Assembly (NCBI GenBank): GCA_027946555.1 | Contig: JAPEVC010000031.1 | Span: 124,001-188,000 of the forward strand | Length of the DNA stretch: 64,000 bases | From: Gnomoniopsis sp. IMI 355080 | Taxonomy: Eukaryota; Ascomycota; Sordariomycetes; Diaporthales; Gnomoniaceae | Direction: 5' to 3' | Shown here: positions 12,133 through 22,042 of the stretch, in pieces | Position numbering within the stretch: position 1 is the stretch's first letter | Layout of the letters: each line of letters starts with the position of its first letter | Notes under the pieces: generated by a model | Database searches by the model: none | Told to the model about the DNA's origin: nothing | What the model saw: the letters and a program-made list of their open reading frames with translations, nothing else | Program-made: the position numbers and the translations under genes

Positions 12133-13025
12133 TCATTTAAAAAGACTGCCCGGGGCCTCGCTGATAGGTTGTCCTTGTATCTCTGGATTCCTAGTGCCGT
12201 CTAGCTCTGTTGGGTTGGCGAAAAGACGTGGGTGAGATCCGGATTGCGAGAGTGAGTGATAAATGTAGGCCTGTTCCTGATATGGTCGTTCTCTAGCCTC
12301 TCTCAACCGCTTTTTCAAGCCCCTGTTCTGCCGAAAGAACACAATGGCAGTCACAGAAGATGCCAGGAATAGCACACCAAGCGACACGCCCATGCCCGCG
12401 GCGACCGGCACGATATTTCCCGTGTCGGTAGTTCGGCTCGAAGTCGGTATCGAAGCGCTCGAAGTGCTTGCAGTCGATGACTGTGTAGACGACGCGGTAC
12501 TGGCAATGTCCGCAGATCCATTCGTGATGACCGCTCCCGTTGAGCGGTCGTAGATGACTTGCCCAGGAGACAGAGTGAAAGGTTCAGTCGAGCCCAAAGT
12601 ACTGGAAACACAACGACCGGTCGTAAAATTGAAATCAAAATTGTTGGAGCCCACGCAGCAGAATTGTCCAGCAGCCTCGTTGTCGATCGGGAGCACAGAG
12701 ACCGTGCTATATGGGTTGACTAGCAAAGCAGAGTTACTTGTGGCTGCTCACCCAAGCGTGGCGGGCAGCACATACCATCTTTGCAAAACTGGGGACAGGC
12801 ACTATCTTCCCAGGTCGGGTCTGTACATCCCCAACGAGCGAATCTGTTGTTATAGTTTCCACTTGCGCTCATTTGCTGTAGACAGTACCCATTGCTCATG
12901 CATACGGCGTTTGCGGAACAGCAGGCACTGTGCTCAGCAGACGTGTTGCAAGCGTTGACCAGCTGGTCAGATTCGAAAGTAGTCCCATCAGGGTGGTAGC
13001 AAGTCTGCTGCGTCTCCGAAGACAT
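12133..13025 (-). CDS. Cys-rich single-pass membrane protein, function unknown
   Basis: Two exons (13025-12776, 12719-12133) joined over a 56-bp intron encode 278 residues. The N-terminal 110 residues are a Cys-rich domain that opens with TCYHPDGT and contains SACC, VCMSNGYC, CPQFC and QFCC blocks. This is a layout seen in many Pezizomycotina hypothetical proteins. A Ser/Thr-rich stretch follows, then one membrane segment (186-212, ending in FF), and a cytoplasmic tail starting RQNRGLKKRLREARER. The architecture resembles a small surface sensor or receptor. The N-terminus has no obvious signal peptide, and the open frame upstream of the ATG encodes no hydrophobic stretch either. A TACCTAGGTA/GTACTGTA motif pair lies 63-81 bp upstream of the start. 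No function can be named. Confidence 0.82.
12720..12775 (-). other. Intron of the Cys-rich membrane protein gene
   Basis: A 56-bp intron: donor GTATGT (12775), acceptor TTGCTAG. Splicing turns CPQFCKDG into the continuous reading CPQFCKDVNPYSTV. Confidence 0.8.
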
Positions 13026-13087
13026 GATTTCAGATGTGACAAGATGAGCAGCGGATGCAGATCTCGCAAACTGATCGAGGAGAAAAG

Positions 13088-13106
13088 TACCTAGGTATGT
13101 ACTGTA
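13088..13106. promoter_or_regulatory. Adjacent TACCTAGGTA and GTACTGTA motifs
   Basis: TACCTAGGTA (13088-13097) sits one base from GTACTGTA (13099-13106), 63 bp upstream of the Cys-rich membrane protein start. Function unknown. Confidence 0.4.
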
Positions 13107-15491
13107 TATTTTGAGGATCAGTTTGGGAGGAAAGCGACGGGGATTAAGGACTCGAAATGCCGTCTGTTGTGCGAGCTGAGGTCACCAACGCACACAGCGT
13201 ATCTGGGGGAATCGATTTCAGCGAAGCTGTGGAAAGCCTCATGTCCCCAGATCTACGCGCTTACATAGTAGATAGAGGCTGAACTTCTCACGTCAGCTCA
13301 CGGGGCGACTGTGCATAGCCTGGACATATATAGCCCCCACGTGGGCATTTGTTGACATTGGCAATCTCTTGACCAATATCGATGCTTGCCATAGTCACAG
13401 TCTGTCGTGATTGGGGGCGACTTGCGGCAAAGCCGGTGGAATGATTCTTGCAGGTCCCTGGGGCCTAGGGCAAGTCTCATTGATTGACCTTGGACCCACA
13501 AATATGCTGACTGCATACGAGCGGTTAGACCTGGCGAAAGGCCGCCACCGTGGTGTAAGGTCGGCCCAGGCATATTCGTCTTCTTCTTTCTTTTTTTCTC
13601 TTTTTAAAAGAAAAAACACGGGGTTGGGGAGTAGAATCTTCATGGGCCATAGCCGGTGATGAACCACCACACCGAAGCGGCTGATCGCGCTGAACTGGGC
13701 AGGTGAAAACGCTCGGCTGAGTGCTGAAGTCGCATTGGTGTACTCTGAGCATTGCTCATTCATCGATCGGATTAAGCTATAAGAATATTATGGAAGGAAA
13801 CGGCGAGGTTGCTGGGAACCGGGCACAACTGGTGGTTATCCATGGAGAGTAGACTTCAAGGCATACCGGTGGACCTAGAAAGCACCCGCGCACAGTCGTC
13901 AGAAGATGAATTGCCTGTTGAGGCAGCTCCTTCTACACCTCTCTCCATCGAGGAACTGAATGCCTAAGCCTAACCTTGCCGCCCTTGCGACGTAATAAGG
14001 CTGCCCCAAGAGAATGTCCATGCTTCTCAACCATAGACGGGCCACTGCGCTGGCGTGACGCAGCCCTTGCGCAAACTCTGAACAGTCCGCGTCGATGAGG
14101 GTTTATAGCCTGGGCACGCAATCCAGCTGAGACACTGATGCCGGCGCAATCCAGGCGTGACGGGTCGTTGATACGGACCGCGATCAGTAGTTGGAGAAAT
14201 AGATATGGAGTTGAAGATGTCTCGCGCAGACGAGAAGGCACACATCGCCAAAGCGCCGTTTCTTAGAGCCTAGATTGCTCCTTGTGAAGGCCCGGATTAT
14301 CATAAATCCATCCCTTCCCAAGCATCAACCTGCCCACCACCTTCACCCGGTCGAGTGTTCTGCCTTGCACTTCATTCGATGCTCAAAACACACGTGGGCG
14401 CTAGCAGTACAGCTCGTAGTCGCCCAGTTGGCCGACCTTGCAGTCGGAGCGGATGGGAAGCTCGAGCCCGTTGGTGAAGTAAGACCGAGAATTTTTGAGG
14501 GAGGGAGGGTAGAAGGGCGGCTCCGAAGGATCAATCGACCGGACTACAGAACAAAAGACGGATGAACCTCACAATATCCTTTCAGATACCTGACCAGACA
14601 CTCCCCTATACGCCGAAGTCCTGGCCATGTCTGGACCGCGGACCTCGATGTCCATCTTGTAGACCAACGCATGTACATGGCTTAAGTCATGCTTCAGCAG
14701 GTGAAGATCCGAGACCACTTGGCTCCTTTTCCTGGTGGCCACCCCTTCACCAATTCACGCCTGTGTTGTGCGGTTGATGCCGAGGGGGCACTTACTCGTC
14801 CTCAATTCAGTCCCACAGCCAGATCGTGGACACAAAAGACAGACGTCAGACGATGGAAACTTTAGCTCAAGAGCGCGAACGCAGCAAGCGATCAACTAGA
14901 CGAGATGGCAGCTGTGGATAGGATCTCCTGTGTTGATCAGCTCAGCTACGCAGGCAGGAATGGCAATGCAATGGCTGATATTGAAACTGTCGCCCGGTAG
15001 CGTAACGTTGGTGAATGTTGCTCCTGGATGTGAGGCTGGTGGCCGTGACATTTCCGAGGCAAGCAGAGTTTGTGGGGGTCACTCCAGGAACAGAGTGGGA
15101 TGTCATGCACTATCGTTTGCTCAATCCCTGTCAATCAATTACAAATATCCGTTTCTCAAGCGGGCCGGTCGTCTCGCGGCTCAAGAACGGACCGCACTCA
15201 AATTCAACGACAACCTTACGCGTTAACAACGTGGGCACGATGCAGCGAACGACTATGTTGCTGGAAATTTTGAATACAAGATGACACAGTAAGTATCACC
15301 CATTTCCTCGTATCCCTCGTGACGGCAGTGCGACCTGCAATCCCTACCAGGTCAGGTAGGCCTCGCACATGGAATTTGCCGTCCACTGCTGCTTGGAGGA
15401 AGAAAAATACTCCTGCCCACCAAAAAGGGCCAGTACGGAGTGCGATTCCACATTCATAATTCGACCCTCATGTCGAAACCCAGGAATTCGA

Positions 15492-15499
15492 CCGCGGAG
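15492..15499 (-). promoter_or_regulatory. Possible NirA-type site CTCCGCGG
   Basis: Read on the minus strand this is CTCCGCGG, which fits the Aspergillus NirA consensus CTCCGHGG. It lies 1.2 kb upstream of the nitrate transporter start, which is far for a proximal site, so function is uncertain. Confidence 0.35.
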
Positions 15500-16146
15500 A
15501 TCGGCTCTTCCATATGGATATGCGGCTACGATGATGGCATTGGCAGCCGGTTGAGGCTGAATCGGGGGCCAATTCGCGTATGATTTCTTATCTCCCAGCA
15601 AGGTTGGGTCCCTTTCAACAACCTGCATATTACCTTGGGTAATCTTAGCAACACCAAACCCTTATCGCGACTTGCTCCCGACCAATGTGAGGCCGCAGAA
15701 AAGGTCAATTTGCCTTTCTCCGAGAGCTGGATGTTACTTCAACCGTGGTTCAAGCCAAGATAAGAAAATCAGATACACCACCAGCACATGCATCCATCCT
15801 GGTGCTTGCGGCGGCGGCTACATGGCCCAGGACCTTTGATCAATTGTTAGTACAGTATCAACGGTTGGATGTCATTCGGACGAGCCAACAACACTGGCTC
15901 GTCAAATGGCTGGCACGGCAATTGGCTGTTATTGGGCTATCAACCACAAGTGTGTCGCACACAGAGGCCTTGCGGCAGCACCTTTGATGACGTCCCGGAA
16001 TCTTATTTCGAGCAGATTCAGACGCTTGCATAAGGTTACGCTTCTCGCGTCTCTGTTGCTTGGGCCCTGCTTACTGCGCAAATACACAAGCTTTGATTGA
16101 GGCTCCCCAGGGAGCGTTCCATCTGTTGATCCTCCACGGTTGAAGA

Positions 16147-16152
16147 CTATCA
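16147..16152 (-). promoter_or_regulatory. HGATAR core (AreA/NIT2-type) upstream of NRT2
   Basis: TGATAG on the minus strand, one of two HGATAR cores in the 600 bp before the nitrate transporter (the other is at 16291-16296, plus). Such cores are frequent by chance; it is listed because NRT2 genes are classic targets of this GATA factor. Confidence 0.3.
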
Positions 16153-16290
16153 TCTTGTGCTACTCTGCCACGTCCATGTCAGCTGGAAATAAAGTCTCTC
16201 TGACACAAGCTGTATAGTTTCAAGCGGTCTTACTATACGCCGTCGTTGGCGGTTCTGCCATATCCCTTCGCGTTCCAGGCCAGCCTAGTG

Positions 16291-16296
16291 TGATAG
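16291..16296 (+). promoter_or_regulatory. HGATAR core (AreA/NIT2-type) upstream of NRT2
   Basis: TGATAG on the plus strand, 410 bp before the nitrate transporter start. On its own it is not significant. Confidence 0.3.
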
Positions 16297-16443
16297 CTTA
16301 ACTTCCTGGCTTGTGTCGCAACCCCCACTGACCGACTCTGTCGTGGGAGACTGGCTCGCTCCTTTTAAGCATCTGCAGACTAGTCACTGGTGAGTGCTTT
16401 GACAAGAGTTTTCCAAGGCTGGATCTGCAAGGCTAGCTGTAGT

Positions 16444-16451
16444 TCCGCGGA
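16444..16451. promoter_or_regulatory. NIT4/NirA-type palindrome TCCGCGGA
   Basis: A perfect TCCGCGGA octamer, 250 bp upstream of the NRT2 start codon. This is the symmetrical octamer I know as the binding element of the Neurospora pathway-specific nitrate regulator NIT4. It also differs by one base from the Aspergillus NirA site. Chance expectation for one octamer in 600 bp is about 0.01. Confidence 0.6.
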
Positions 16452-16700
16452 AACGTTGGGTGGTGTGGCCCACTGTCTTGGTCCCGGAGATGCTCATATT
16501 ACATATTGACGGGGATCGGGAGAACTGACATATTAAATACAGTCGAGTTTCTGCTCCTGAATTACCCTCCCATCCGACTACGTACAGCATCAAACAAACC
16601 TGCACTTTGCTTGGAGACGCTGTCGGCGGCATCAAGAGTCCGCCCAACTTCACATTATCGACAATACCCCTTTTGAGTGTCGTGTGTCATCCGAAGCAAG

Positions 16701-18537
16701 ATGGGGCGCAGGTTCACCTTTACGGACCTTTACAAGGCCCCTGAGATCAACCCGGTCAACAGAAAAGCTCGTGCGGTGCCTATCTTCAACCCTATCAATC
16801 AATATGGCCGCGTGTTCTTCTTCTCATGGTTTGGCTTTATGATTGCCTTTTGGGCGTGGTATAGTACGTCACACCCAACGTTCCCTGCACCGTTTGCCAA
16901 AGACGAAGTCGCAGGAGTTGATATGCAGCTCTCTTTCGGCTCTCCACATTGCTTTACAGCTCTTTGGGTCCATTTTTAAGCAAACAAATGCTGACATATT
17001 TCTAAATAGCTTTTCCACCACTGGTAATAGTCAAGCCATACTGTCCTGCCACACTCTTCATACTGATATCATACAGTTGACCGCCACAATCAAACACGAT
17101 CTTAACCTCACGACAGCACAAATTGCCAACTCGAATATTGTTTCGATCTGCGCAACGTGAGTCTCAATTCTACTTATTCGACACGATCACCGTTTAATAA
17201 CAACGCCCTACAGACTTATCATTCGCTTCATCGCAGGCCCACTATGCGACCAATTCGGCCCACGCAAGGTCTTCGCCGGCACACTTCTCCTGGGCGCGAT
17301 CCCCGTCGGCCTGGCGCCCTTGATCCAGACAGCCAACGGCCTCTACGCAAGCCGCTTCTTCATCGGCATCCTGGGCGGCTCCTTCGTGCCGTGCCAGGTA
17401 TGGTCCACGGGCTTCTTCGATAAGAACATTGTCGGCACCGCCAACGCCTTCACGGGCGGATGGGGCAATGCCGGAGGCGGCATTACTTACTTCATCATGC
17501 CCGCGGTGTACGACTCCTTCGTCTCCCACGGCCACTCGATGGACCAGGCGTGGCGCCTGACCTTTATCGTCCCTCTGATTGCGCTCATCTTCACGGGAAT
17601 TGCACTGCTTCTGCTGTGTCCTGATACCCCTGTGGGCAAATGGAGCGAGAGGAAGCTGCATGTGCAAGAAAATCTCCGCAGCCACGGGATCCAGGATACA
17701 ATTGTCGACGTGCCGGGCTCTATAGCTGAGAAGCCCCCGGTAGCGCATGCTCTCGAAGGGCAGGAATTCCCCAAGGAGGACCTCAAGGACAAGGACTCCA
17801 CCAAGCTCGAGTCCAACGGCACCCCGAATCACCTCGCCGAGCACGAAGCACCGCTCACCAAAGAAGAGATGGTCCGCACTGCCCAAGGCGAAGTTGTCGT
17901 CAAGCCCTCGCCCAAGGAAATGTTGAAAGTCATCATCTCCCCGCAGAGCTGGACGGTGTTCCTCTGCTACGCGTGCTCGTTCGGTGGCGAGCTCTCCATC
18001 AACTCCATTCTTTCCTCCTACTACCTGGCAAACTTCCCCTCGTTAGGCCAGACAGGCGCTACTAAATGGGCGGCCATGTTTGGCTTCCTCAATGTTGCCA
18101 CGCGGCCCATGGGTGGCATCATCGCCGACGCGCTTTACAACCACTCGGGGCACAATCTGTGGCTGAAGAAAGGCTGGCTGCACCTCTGCGGCATTCTCAC
18201 GGGCATCTTGTTGATCATCATTGGTAAAATTGATCCGAGAAACCTCGACACATTCAATGGTCTTATCGCACTGATGGCCATCTTTCTTGAGGCGGGCAAT
18301 GGTGCAAACTTTGCGCTTGTGCCTCATGTTCATCCCCATGCGAATGGTATCGTGTCCGGGTTCACGGGAGGTATTGGAAACCTCGGGGGTGTCATATTCG
18401 CGATTATTTTCAGATTCATGGACAACGGGACGGATTACGCCAAGGCCTTTTGGGTGATTGGGTGTATTCACGTAGGCGTCAACGTGTTGTTGTCGTGGAT
18501 ACCGCCAATCCCAAAGGGACAGATTGGTGGTCGTTAG
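16701..18537 (+). CDS. High-affinity nitrate transporter, NRT2/CrnA family
   Basis: A plasma-membrane proton/nitrate symporter of the major facilitator superfamily. Four exons (16701-16863, 17010-17023, 17077-17156, 17214-18537) give 526 residues. The start MGRRFTF is followed by the fungal NRT2 block PEINPVNRKA and by NQYGRVFFFSWFGFM. The nitrate signature GGWGNAGGGITYF lies at 167-179 and its repeat GGIGNLGGVIF is in the C-terminal half. R90 (IIRFIAGPLCD) and R383 (ATRPMGG) match the two membrane arginines that bind nitrate in Aspergillus NrtA. A hydrophilic loop of about 90 residues after TM6 is typical of fungal members. Exon 2 is a 14-nt microexon that completes the conserved FPPL. Regulation by nitrate and by a GATA factor is likely from the promoter sites and the family. 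No nitrate or nitrite reductase gene lies in the window. Confidence 0.95.
16864..17009 (+). other. Intron 1 of the nitrate transporter gene
   Basis: A 146-bp intron, donor GTACGT, acceptor AAATAG. Confidence 0.8.
17024..17076 (+). other. Intron 2 of the nitrate transporter gene
   Basis: A 53-bp intron, donor GTAATA, acceptor ATACAG. With intron 1 it isolates a 14-nt exon. Confidence 0.78.
17157..17213 (+). other. Intron 3 of the nitrate transporter gene
   Basis: A 57-bp intron, donor GTGAGT, acceptor CTACAG. Splicing joins SICAT to LIIRFIAGPL. Confidence 0.85.
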
Positions 18538-19257
18538 TTTCGGAAGAGACAAAGAAAATTAAAAGGAGGGACAGAAAAGAAAACAAGTATTAGATAGAAG
18601 AGACATAGTCAACGTTACTTTTGGCAAGACATAGACAGCCATTTCTGAATGTGGAATGAATATACCCAGGTACTCGCAATTAAGGCTGGAGCAGTCCACT
18701 TGTTATGCAAAAGGGCCCCCAAAAATCCCCGACCAAAAGCCCTGGTCAGCACTGTCGATCCGGAAAGCTCGGCCCAGCGTTGCAACTGGCTAGCGACCCA
18801 GGCACGCACTGTCCATTAGGTAAGGTTTTGACAACGTTGATATGGGTCCGAAACTTTTGACTTCGCTTCGTCACGCGAGCTCTTGACAATAATACCTGAG
18901 TATCCCATACGAGGGCCAAATTGGAATGCGGCAATCTTGATTCGATTACTTCTGATACGGTGATACTTCCTATGGTGTCTTTATAATTGCAATCGTCTAG
19001 CTTTCCACCGAAATGATTCCCGAGCAAGTCTTTTGTTTCTCCAGCCGCTGACGTCTGTTCCAATATCCCAGCTGTGTGCAGTTACTGTGCCTATCCAAGA
19101 TGCGACGCCTAGCAGCAATGCCGTTGCGTACCACTCCACTTTCGTATTCGAAAACGAGATTTTTCAGGTTCATAACGCCCATTTCGTCATTATAAATTAG
19201 ATATGCGCCGAAATCAAGTGATGCAAGGGCAGAGAACGTCAGTCGAACAAAGTTCCT
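18538..19257. other. Convergent intergenic region
   Basis: 720 bp between the 3' ends of the nitrate transporter and the Ser/Thr-rich GPI protein gene. It presumably holds both 3' UTRs. No other feature seen. Confidence 0.65.
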
Positions 19258-20090
19258 TTAGAGGGCAAGCACAGCAGCCATCACGCCAACCGCCGCGAAC
19301 CCACCAGCCATGACTCTGCCCGCGCCAGCAGTCACGACAGCCGATGTGGCTGACGTTGTGGAGGAGCCTGTCGATGTGGGCTTGGTGGCGGTGGTCAAGG
19401 TTGTCTGGGCGCCGCTGCCGCTGCCAGTGGCAGATCCCGTTCCGGTAGGGACGGTTGTGCTCGCGGTCACAGAGGCCGACACGGGTGTAGTGACAGTGCT
19501 GACAGAGTTGTCGATGTTGCTGGATACACTCGATACGCTGGATTTGCTGGTGGAGGAGGAGCTGGTGGAGGGGACGGCGGTCTGGGTCGAGACGCTCGCA
19601 GTGTTGGAGACGCTGCTGCTCACGACCGAACTTGAGCTAGAGACGCTTACGGCTGTGATCTTGAAGGGAAAGCTGTACTGGAAGATGGTGGTATCGGAGT
19701 CCAGCTGGAGCTTCAGGCCATAAGTAGCATATCCGGCTATGCTGCTGTCGGGGGTCCACGTGTATGTGCCCAGAGCACTATCGATGCTTGCTATGGGGGC
19801 TGTCAGCGTTTTTGGACAGAATCATAGAAAGGACAGTGGAGAGTCTTACAAGCAACATTGGCACCAGGGTAGAAATCAAGCGTGTCTTGGGAGGCACCCT
19901 GGAGAAGCAGGATGGACACGGTCTGCCCATCGTACTTAGCTGTGGGGTCCCAGACGATATCGTAAGATTGCGTCCCATCAGCCACGAGTTCTTCACCTTT
20001 CGCAGGGGAAGTGATGGCGTCGAAGTTCGCAGTCTGCGCGAAGGCAGAGCTGATGAGGGTCAGAACGGCGGCGGAAATGGAGAACTGCAT
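19258..20090 (-). CDS. Ser/Thr-rich GPI-anchored protein with Kre9/Knh1-type N-terminal domain
   Basis: A predicted cell-wall or plasma-membrane surface protein of 257 residues from two exons (20090-19850, 19790-19258). Residues 1-18 are a signal peptide ending SSAFA. The next 100 residues are the Ig-like Kre9/Knh1-type domain, visible as NFDAITSPAKGEELV, YDIVWDPT, VSILLLQG, TYTWTPDSS and IFQYSFPF. A Ser/Thr-rich stretch of about 110 residues, probably O-mannosylated, follows. The C-terminus ends in a hydrophobic GPI-type signal after a small-residue cluster (TAGAGR). Relatives are abundant in Pezizomycotina and are usually named only as Ser/Thr-rich GPI proteins. The yeast family is linked to beta-1,6-glucan assembly, but that role is not shown here. 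Confidence 0.88.
19791..19849 (-). other. Intron of the Ser/Thr-rich GPI protein gene
   Basis: A 59-bp intron: donor GTAAGA, branch CGCTGACAG, acceptor CCATAG. Splicing gives NVASSIDSALGTYTW. Confidence 0.85.
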
Positions 20091-22042
20091 CTTGTCTGGT
20101 TTTTTTTTTGGTTTCCTCTTTTCTCTGGAGGTCTATGAGATTGTCGAGGTGAAAGAGGGAATTAAGATATTAGAGAGGACGAAAAGGTTAATTACTACCG
20201 AGGGACGGGTTTCGAGAGGAATGTTGCGGAACGTGCCACGCAAAGGAATGACGGATATTAGAGAGAATTAACAAAGGTGGAACGAGTGACGAGTTTTAAA
20301 TTCACAAGGAATGAATGAGTGGCTAGTCGATAGGGCTGCAACAGTGAAGTGGCAGTATCGACAAAGTTGGCGAAGCCGGGCTGTGGGTGAGCTGATGATG
20401 ATGACAGGCGCGGTGAGGAAGAAGAGGGAGGGGGAAGAAGGGAGAGGTCGTCCTGGAATGGGATTCCGATCTAAAAGAAAAAATGTGTCTCGTGCCCCAG
20501 GGCGGTGCAATATCTCACCTACCTAGCCGCCCAGATACATTGTCACTGGAAGCCTCGCATTGAGCAATTTCGTCCCAACGTAGTCCAGGCAGCAAGCCCA
20601 TTTTTTTAACTCGCAAGTGGAGGATCTAAGTCAACTTGTGTTTCTACGTAGTAAGCGAAGGATCTAGAGACAGGGGCCGGCTCAATAGCCGCACCGATAG
20701 TGGAAATTATCAACCTGTCGAGGCTCTACTGCGATTGGTCCGGTGGCCAGGGGCGCCGTAGTTGCAGCTCCGTTGCTGAAGTTATCATCACTTTGGGACT
20801 AGGGCTGGAGCGCTGGGCATCCCGATTAGGCTCGGTACCAGCAGTATCTGCTCGACCCAACGATGTGGGTATGACAAGTAAGACCGTTCAGTCATTTAAC
20901 CTTAAAAAGAATAGCGAATTGGGTGCCAGTGGCGTAGGCGCTGGTCCATAACAGAGTAAGCACTACTGGGAAGCTGTGACGATGTCACGATGTTGAGGCA
21001 CAGGCGATGATGCCGCGATTTGCACGCACACTGACTGTGTTGCTGTGCCACAATCCATGGACGGTTCAGCAAAAGGCAATGGAACCGTTACGTTTGTCTT
21101 CCGAATCCTCCCAAAGACCGAAATTATGAGCCGTCTTCTTGAGTCAAAATGCCTGGAGCCAGGCTTGGAATAGTCTCTAACATTGCCGCGCTCAATTAAC
21201 ATCTCGGGGCGAGATTCTTGTCATTGCAGGGATTGAAAGACTCCGACTCGTTTGCTCATAATTCTCCCGACTCATTGACATGTTGGCCGGCAATCCGAAC
21301 CCGAGAGCTTGACCTCACGTTGAGGTTGTCAGGCAGGCTCTGCTAGCAAGTTTATTTTCAAGCAACGTCTTCAAGCTCCTAGATATCTCCTCTCATTCCT
21401 CCCCCTCCCTTCTTGTCCTGACATCACAGCACCTAGCACGATGGTGCTGCGAAAGGCATCAATGCAATTTGGCGAAGGTGAAATCTGTCTGCTTTTTTCC
21501 GTGGTACCTTAAATTGCGAGCAAAGTCGCACAAATCAATTTCTTTTCTTTTGGGGCCATACTCCCGTACTTCTCTGTCCACCCGTCAGCCTGTCACCCCT
21601 TCATCCCTGTATCTGACATGATGGTTGCAAGGAATGCCACCATGTTGGGCAAGTTCAGGCAGTGCCGTGCCACACAGATGAATACTATGGTGCTTACTCG
21701 GTAAATAGGTGACAATCTGCCGGTTGACAGCGAATCGATAATTTGACTAACCTAGCACCATAAACGTGGTCTTACTGCATGTTTGTTGAAAGTTGTCACC
21801 CTTTTTTGACACAACCTGCCAAAAAAGGTTTCCTTTCCTATCCTACACCAGGCATCGAAGTCAAGTCCGAACTTCTACCTTGGTGATGCGTGTGGCATGC
21901 GAAAGGGTTTTATTGAAACATACAAGACAACCTCCTATGGCTCCTCGAGCTCGCCTTGTCGAGACTAACATCGGGGAAAGGTGGTGCTGCAGCTGGAGAC
22001 TGGAGCAGTCGCGTTCGCGTTCGAAAAGTGCATTAGTCTTAT
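20091..22042. other. Intergenic, no supported gene
   Basis: Upstream of the GPI protein gene (with a short T-run at 20100-20109) and downstream of the large basic protein gene. Nothing else is supported. Confidence 0.6.

Larger units (their letters stand above)
13026..16700. other. Long divergent intergenic region before the nitrate transporter
   Basis: 3.7 kb between divergent starts. It holds the TACCTAGGTA/GTACTGTA pair at its left end (13088-13106), a CCGCGGAG at 15492 and a TCCGCGGA palindrome at 16444. Two TGATAG cores lie at 16147 and 16291. Frames up to 120 codons occur on both strands but none has a recognised domain or splice structure. Confidence 0.6.
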
